Positions 15,135-17,971 of a DNA stretch of 17,971 bases are shown here, piece by piece. The position numbers and the translations under genes are program-made. Every line of letters starts with the position of its first letter. The first letter of the stretch is position 1. The notes under the pieces were generated by a model that was not told the DNA's origin, made no database searches, and saw nothing but the letters and a program-made list of their open reading frames with translations. Source of the stretch: JAABYT01 sp041581935 (GTDB lineage Bacteria > Pseudomonadota > Gammaproteobacteria > HK1); contig JBFICP010000040.1 of NCBI GenBank assembly GCA_041581935.1, positions 1 to 17,971 of the forward strand, given 5' to 3'.

Positions 15135-15178
15135 CGATACGGTTCGGTTGATCCTGAGCGTTTGCCTCGAGACGACCG

Positions 15179-15184
15179 AGTATA
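15179..15184 (-). promoter_or_regulatory. Possible -10 box (TATACT) of the Anbu operon
   Basis: On the minus strand TATACT, one base from the sigma-70 consensus, lies 45 bases upstream of the ATP-grasp ATG. The hexamer 17 bases further up (GAGATG) is a poor -35, so an activator or alternative sigma factor would be needed if this is the promoter. Confidence 0.3.
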
Positions 15185-15209
15185 CGGTGATCCAGTCCGG
15201 GCATCTCGT

Positions 15210-15251
15210 CCAAATCCCGGTGCGCTACCAGCGGATCGATCCTGGATTTGG
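15210..15251. repeat. Inverted repeat, 8-bp arms, in the divergent intergenic region
   Basis: CCAAATCC at 15210-15217 and GGATTTGG at 15244-15251 are exact reverse complements separated by 26 bases. It sits upstream of the candidate Anbu-operon -10, between the ATP-grasp and VOC starts, where a regulator could bind. It might also be chance. Confidence 0.3.
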
Positions 15252-15260
15252 CACTCGCTA

Positions 15261-15277
15261 ACGGCCATAGTGGCCGT
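15261..15277. repeat. Perfect 7-bp palindrome with 3-base centre
   Basis: ACGGCCA-TAG-TGGCCGT, 34 bases before the VOC ATG. It could be an operator or a hairpin in the VOC leader RNA. It lies in the same 177-bp divergent region as the 8-bp inverted repeat. Confidence 0.35.
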
Positions 15278-15311
15278 CGGGACATCGCCCTTCGTCACCG
15301 GAGATCCGGCC

Positions 15312-16097
15312 ATGGCCAAACTGAAAGAGTACCAGCATGGACAGTTCTCCTGGGTCGATTTGATGACACCTGACGCCGCAGCGGCGAAAAAATTCTACGG
15401 TGCTCTCTTTGGCTGGTCACACGTTGATTTTCCCACCGACCAGGGAGGGGGGTACACGCAGTTCAAGTCGCAGGATCTACCGGTGGCGGGACTCGCTGAA
15501 ATGAGCGCGAAGATGAAGGCGGCGGGAGGCCCCGCGTTCTGGAACAGCTACGTGACGGTCGACGACGCCGAGGTGATCGCCGCGACCGCCGAGCAGCTCG
15601 GCGGCCAGGTCACCATGCCCGTGATGCAGGTCATGACCGCCGGACACATGGCCTTCCTCAGCGATGCCGAGGGCGCGCATTTTGCCATCTGGCAACCCGG
15701 TGAGCACGCCGGTGCCGCTTTCGTTAATGAGCCCAGTTCCTTTTGTTGGAACGAGCTTCTGACGAGAGACCTCGAGAACGCCAAAATTTTCTATGGCGCT
15801 CTCTTCGGCTGGGAGATAAGCGCGGCCGAGAACACCCCCGTCGAGTACCACGTGATCAGCAACGCGGGCCGAATGAACGGCGGCATGCTTTCGTGGGTGG
15901 AAGACATGGGTGACGTGCCACCGAACTGGGGTGTGTACTTCTCGGTGAGTGACTGCGACGCCAGCGTCGAGCGCGTCGAGGAGCTCGGTGGGCGCCTGAT
16001 CCTACCGCCGACGGATATCGAGCCCGGGCGTTTCGCCGTCGTGGCCGATCATGCGGGAGCAGTGTTCAGCGTCATGCACGTTCACGTTCCCGATTGA
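15312..16097 (+). CDS. Two-domain VOC (glyoxalase/bleomycin-resistance fold) protein
   Basis: A 261-residue cytosolic protein made of two VOC modules. The first begins HGQFSWVDLMTPDAAAAKKF then YGALFGW (9-35); the second begins SSFCWNELLTRDLENAKIF then YGALFGWE near 141-169. The repeated FYGALFGW shows internal duplication. Each module has the later beta strands (GHMAFLSDAEGAHFAIWQP and GRFAVVADHAGAVFSVMHV). VOC proteins include glyoxalase I, dioxygenases and resistance proteins; in two-module proteins of this type the substrate is generally unknown. Metal ligands typical of glyoxalase I are not obvious. ATG 15312 has GGAG at 15300-15303, 8 bases upstream, and starts just before the conserved first strand. 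It is divergent from the Anbu operon, with inverted repeats between, and converges with the ATPase gene with a 2-bp gap. Confidence 0.9.
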   Translation: MAKLKEYQHGQFSWVDLMTPDAAAAKKFYGALFGWSHVDFPTDQGGGYTQFKSQDLPVAGLAEMSAKMKAAGGPAFWNSYVTVDDAEVIAATAEQLGGQVTMPVMQVMTAGHMAFLSDAEGAHFAIWQPGEHAGAAFVNEPSSFCWNELLTRDLENAKIFYGALFGWEISAAENTPVEYHVISNAGRMNGGMLSWVEDMGDVPPNWGVYFSVSDCDASVERVEELGGRLILPPTDIEPGRFAVVADHAGAVFSVMHVHVPD

Positions 16098-16099
16098 GA

Positions 16100-17971
16100 T
16101 CAGGTCATTTCCGAAAGCACGGCGTCGAGAGCGTGAACGGCGCTGTTGAAATCGCACGATTGTGCGTGCTTGCGTAAACGCGAGATCGTCTTAATCGTTG
16201 TCGCGCTTCGGTCGCCGCGACCGTAGGCCGCGAGCGCACGTCCCCGCTCGATAATGAAGTCTGCCCAGGGCAGCCGTTCGCGGCGCGTGTACTCGGTGAG
16301 CGCCGCGGCGTAACGCTCCGCTTCGTCCCAGCGTTCCGTTTCGAGACTTGCCTCTATGGCGAATCGATAGAACCGCAGGTAGTTGTGGCTGACGCTTTCC
16401 TGGTGGAGCAATGCCTCTCCCTCATGCAATGCCTGCGATCGCTCCCGCGGATCATCGGTGGCGCGGGCGAGATATCCAAGAATCGAAGGACCGACGAAAT
16501 TCAATCCCGACTCCTTGGCACTGGCGTATGCGTGCCGGAGCATTGATAGCGCTTGCTGCCGTTCTCCCAGCTCGAAGAGAACTCTGCCATAGTGAGCGTG
16601 GGCTGCAGCGCCGAGATTGACCGAGCCCAGCTGGGTGCAGAGCCAGGCCGCACGCTGGCTGGCTGAGCGGGCTTCATCAAAGCGTTCCATATCCGTCAAT
16701 ACGTAGCTCACGACCTGCTGAGATACTGCTTCGGCCCGTAGGTTGCGAACCCTCTCTGCGTGAGCAGCGCCGGTAATCGCATCCTGCGATGCATCACGAT
16801 AATTTAATTCGTACATGAGAGTAATGCCGCGCATCGCCAGATTGGCCACTTCGATTTGCTCGTAGCCATGTTCCTGGCAAATTGCGATACATTGACTGTA
16901 ATGCTTTTCGGCGGTCAGCATTCGTCCGCGCTGGTAGTAAGCGTCTCCCAGGCCGCCGAGTGTGCGGGCCTCCATCTCGAGAAGCCCCGCACCGCGGGCG
17001 ATATCGCGTGAGCGTTCGTGCTCTTGCAGACACTCCTCGAACTTTCCGAGCGGAAAGTAGAGATTCCCTCTCAGATAGTGAATTTCGGCCAGTTCCGCTG
17101 CATGGTCGTGTTCTCGGGCCACTTTCTCGGCGCGGTCGAGCGCCTCCAGCGCTTCGTCGAGTCGGTCGACGACCCGCATGCTGGAGGCTATGCCCAGATG
17201 CAAGGCAATCTCTGCATCGACGCGCTGGCCTTCGTCGTCGATATTTTTTAGCAAATCGATGCCGCGCGAGTAATGACCGATCGCCTCCGCGTGCGCAGCG
17301 CGTGCCGAGGCACGGTCTCCGGCACGGCGCCAGTAAACGATCGCCCGGTCCGCCTGTCCGCCTTCGGTGAAATGCCGGGCCGCCACCTCCGGTTGCAGCT
17401 CTGTGGATTCCGGAAAATCCTTGGTCAGAACGGACGCGATACGTGAATGAAGCTCCTGGCGGGCCGAACGCAGCAGACTCTGGTAGGCGACATCCTGCAC
17501 CAGGGCGTGCTTGAACATGTAGGACGCCTCGGATCCGGCGCCGCGGCGCAGCACCAGCCCCGCGTCGACAAGCTCGTCGAGGGCCGCTTCGATTTCCCGG
17601 TCTGTCTGTCCGAAGACGGCCGTTATCAGCTCGTGGGAGAACTCCCGTCCAAGTGCGGCCGCGACCTGCGCAAGCGGTTTACCCACCGCGAGCCTGTCCA
17701 GTCGCGACATCAACGAGTCCTGCAGCGTGTCCGGAATGCCGAGCGATGACCCGGAGCGTTTCTCGGCATCCGCCCTGGTTTTGAGCCCGTCTTCGCTCGA
17801 ATCGAGCATGGCGCGCGTGAGTTCCTCGATGAAAAGCGGAATGCCGTCGGTCTTTTCGACGATCTCGGTCAACAGCGATTCGGGGAGCTGGGTGCGTTTT
17901 GCGACCTGGTCGACGATGGCGCGCGATTGGCGTCGATCCATGCGGCTCAATGCCAGCAGGCTGGTGTGAGG
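16100..17971 (-). CDS. Signalling ATPase with TPR-like repeats, C-terminal part (5' end outside window)
   Basis: The frame is open to the right edge (…PHTSLLALSRMDRR), so the TTG near 17950 is not the start; about 623 C-terminal residues are visible. The N-terminal stretch matches the end of the AAA/STAND ATPase module found after adenylate/guanylate cyclase domains: EKTDGIPLFIEELTRAML, then GIPDTLQDSLMSRLDRL and VAAALGREFSHELITAV. A winged-helix-like region follows (ALDELVDAGLVLRR…SYMFKHALVQDVAYQSLL). The remaining ~450 residues are TPR-like helical pairs, e.g. AIGHYSRGIDLLKN, ALEALDRAEKVAREH, GGLGDAYYQRGRMLTAEKHY. These proteins act as large ATP-dependent signalling or regulatory switches in the cytosol. 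Walker A/B motifs and any cyclase or kinase domain lie outside the window and cannot be confirmed. Stop TGA at 16100-16102 faces the VOC stop. Confidence 0.88.
   Translation of the reverse strand, partial: PHTSLLALSRMDRRQSRAIVDQVAKRTQLPESLLTEIVEKTDGIPLFIEELTRAMLDSSEDGLKTRADAEKRSGSSLGIPDTLQDSLMSRLDRLAVGKPLAQVAAALGREFSHELITAVFGQTDREIEAALDELVDAGLVLRRGAGSEASYMFKHALVQDVAYQSLLRSARQELHSRIASVLTKDFPESTELQPEVAARHFTEGGQADRAIVYWRRAGDRASARAAHAEAIGHYSRGIDLLKNIDDEGQRVDAEIALHLGIASSMRVVDRLDEALEALDRAEKVAREHDHAAELAEIHYLRGNLYFPLGKFEECLQEHERSRDIARGAGLLEMEARTLGGLGDAYYQRGRMLTAEKHYSQCIAICQEHGYEQIEVANLAMRGITLMYELNYRDASQDAITGAAHAERVRNLRAEAVSQQVVSYVLTDMERFDEARSASQRAAWLCTQLGSVNLGAAAHAHYGRVLFELGERQQALSMLRHAYASAKESGLNFVGPSILGYLARATDDPRERSQALHEGEALLHQESVSHNYLRFYRFAIEASLETERWDEAERYAAALTEYTRRERLPWADFIIERGRALAAYGRGDRSATTIKTISRLRKHAQSCDFNSAVHALDAVLSEMT

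Noticed and set aside
17948..17950. TTG as start of the signalling ATPase
   Set aside because: The frame stays open to the window edge and the upstream residues (HTSLLALSR) continue a typical ATPase segment, so the gene is simply truncated.
1..17971. tRNA, rRNA, CRISPR, insertion sequences, riboswitches
   Set aside because: No cloverleaf, rRNA-like block, spaced repeat array, transposase frame or terminal inverted repeats noticed on reading; a covariance-model search would be the decisive check for small RNAs.

Overview
The window is dense, GC-rich bacterial chromosome (roughly 60-65 % G+C by eye), with short intergenic gaps, frequent GTG/TTG starts and genes on both strands. The gene families (MgtE, exported isoaspartyl methyltransferase, GcvT/DmdA-like protein with a PuuB-like oxidase, and an Anbu/alpha-E/ATP-grasp cluster) point to a proteobacterium, perhaps an environmental gammaproteobacterium. 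No rRNA or other marker is present, so that placement is tentative. I see no tRNA, rRNA, CRISPR array, insertion sequence or integrase.

Layout. (1) Bases 1-2057, plus strand: the 3' end of a CBS-pair protein overlaps the start of the magnesium channel gene mgtE. A small cysteine-rich secreted protein of unknown function follows. (2) 2061-4125, plus strand: an M20-type hydantoinase/carbamoylase-family amidohydrolase and a class I SAM methyltransferase, 7 bp apart. A 313-bp gap without a convincing gene follows. (3) 4439-7643, plus strand: a protein-L-isoaspartate methyltransferase with an export signal, then an 812-residue polytopic membrane protein with a spermidine-synthase-like domain between two membrane blocks. 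(4) 7648-10169, minus strand: a GcvT/DmdA-like aminomethyltransferase gene followed by a PuuB/DadA-like FAD amine oxidase gene, likely one operon. (5) 10283-10858, plus strand: a small SAM methyltransferase. (6) 10935-15134: the Anbu locus. A zinc-ribbon metallopeptidase (plus strand) converges with and overlaps a three-gene minus-strand operon: circularly permuted ATP-grasp, alpha-E protein, Anbu proteasome-like peptidase. (7) 15312-16097, plus strand: a two-domain VOC/glyoxalase-fold protein. (8) 16100-17971, minus strand: the C-terminal part of a large signalling ATPase with TPR-like repeats, cut by the window edge.

How the genes may work together. The strongest system is the Anbu locus. 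An ATP-grasp ligase, an alpha-helical partner and a proteasome-like peptidase are translationally linked, and a predicted zinc peptidase sits tail-to-tail with them. The transglutaminase often found with this set is absent from the window. The locus is visibly lower in G+C than its flanks. The oxidase/GcvT pair looks like unfused halves of a folate-linked oxidative demethylation system of unknown substrate. The exported isoaspartyl methyltransferase beside a membrane protein with a SAM-type fold is the second most intriguing pair, because S-adenosylmethionine is not a known periplasmic metabolite.
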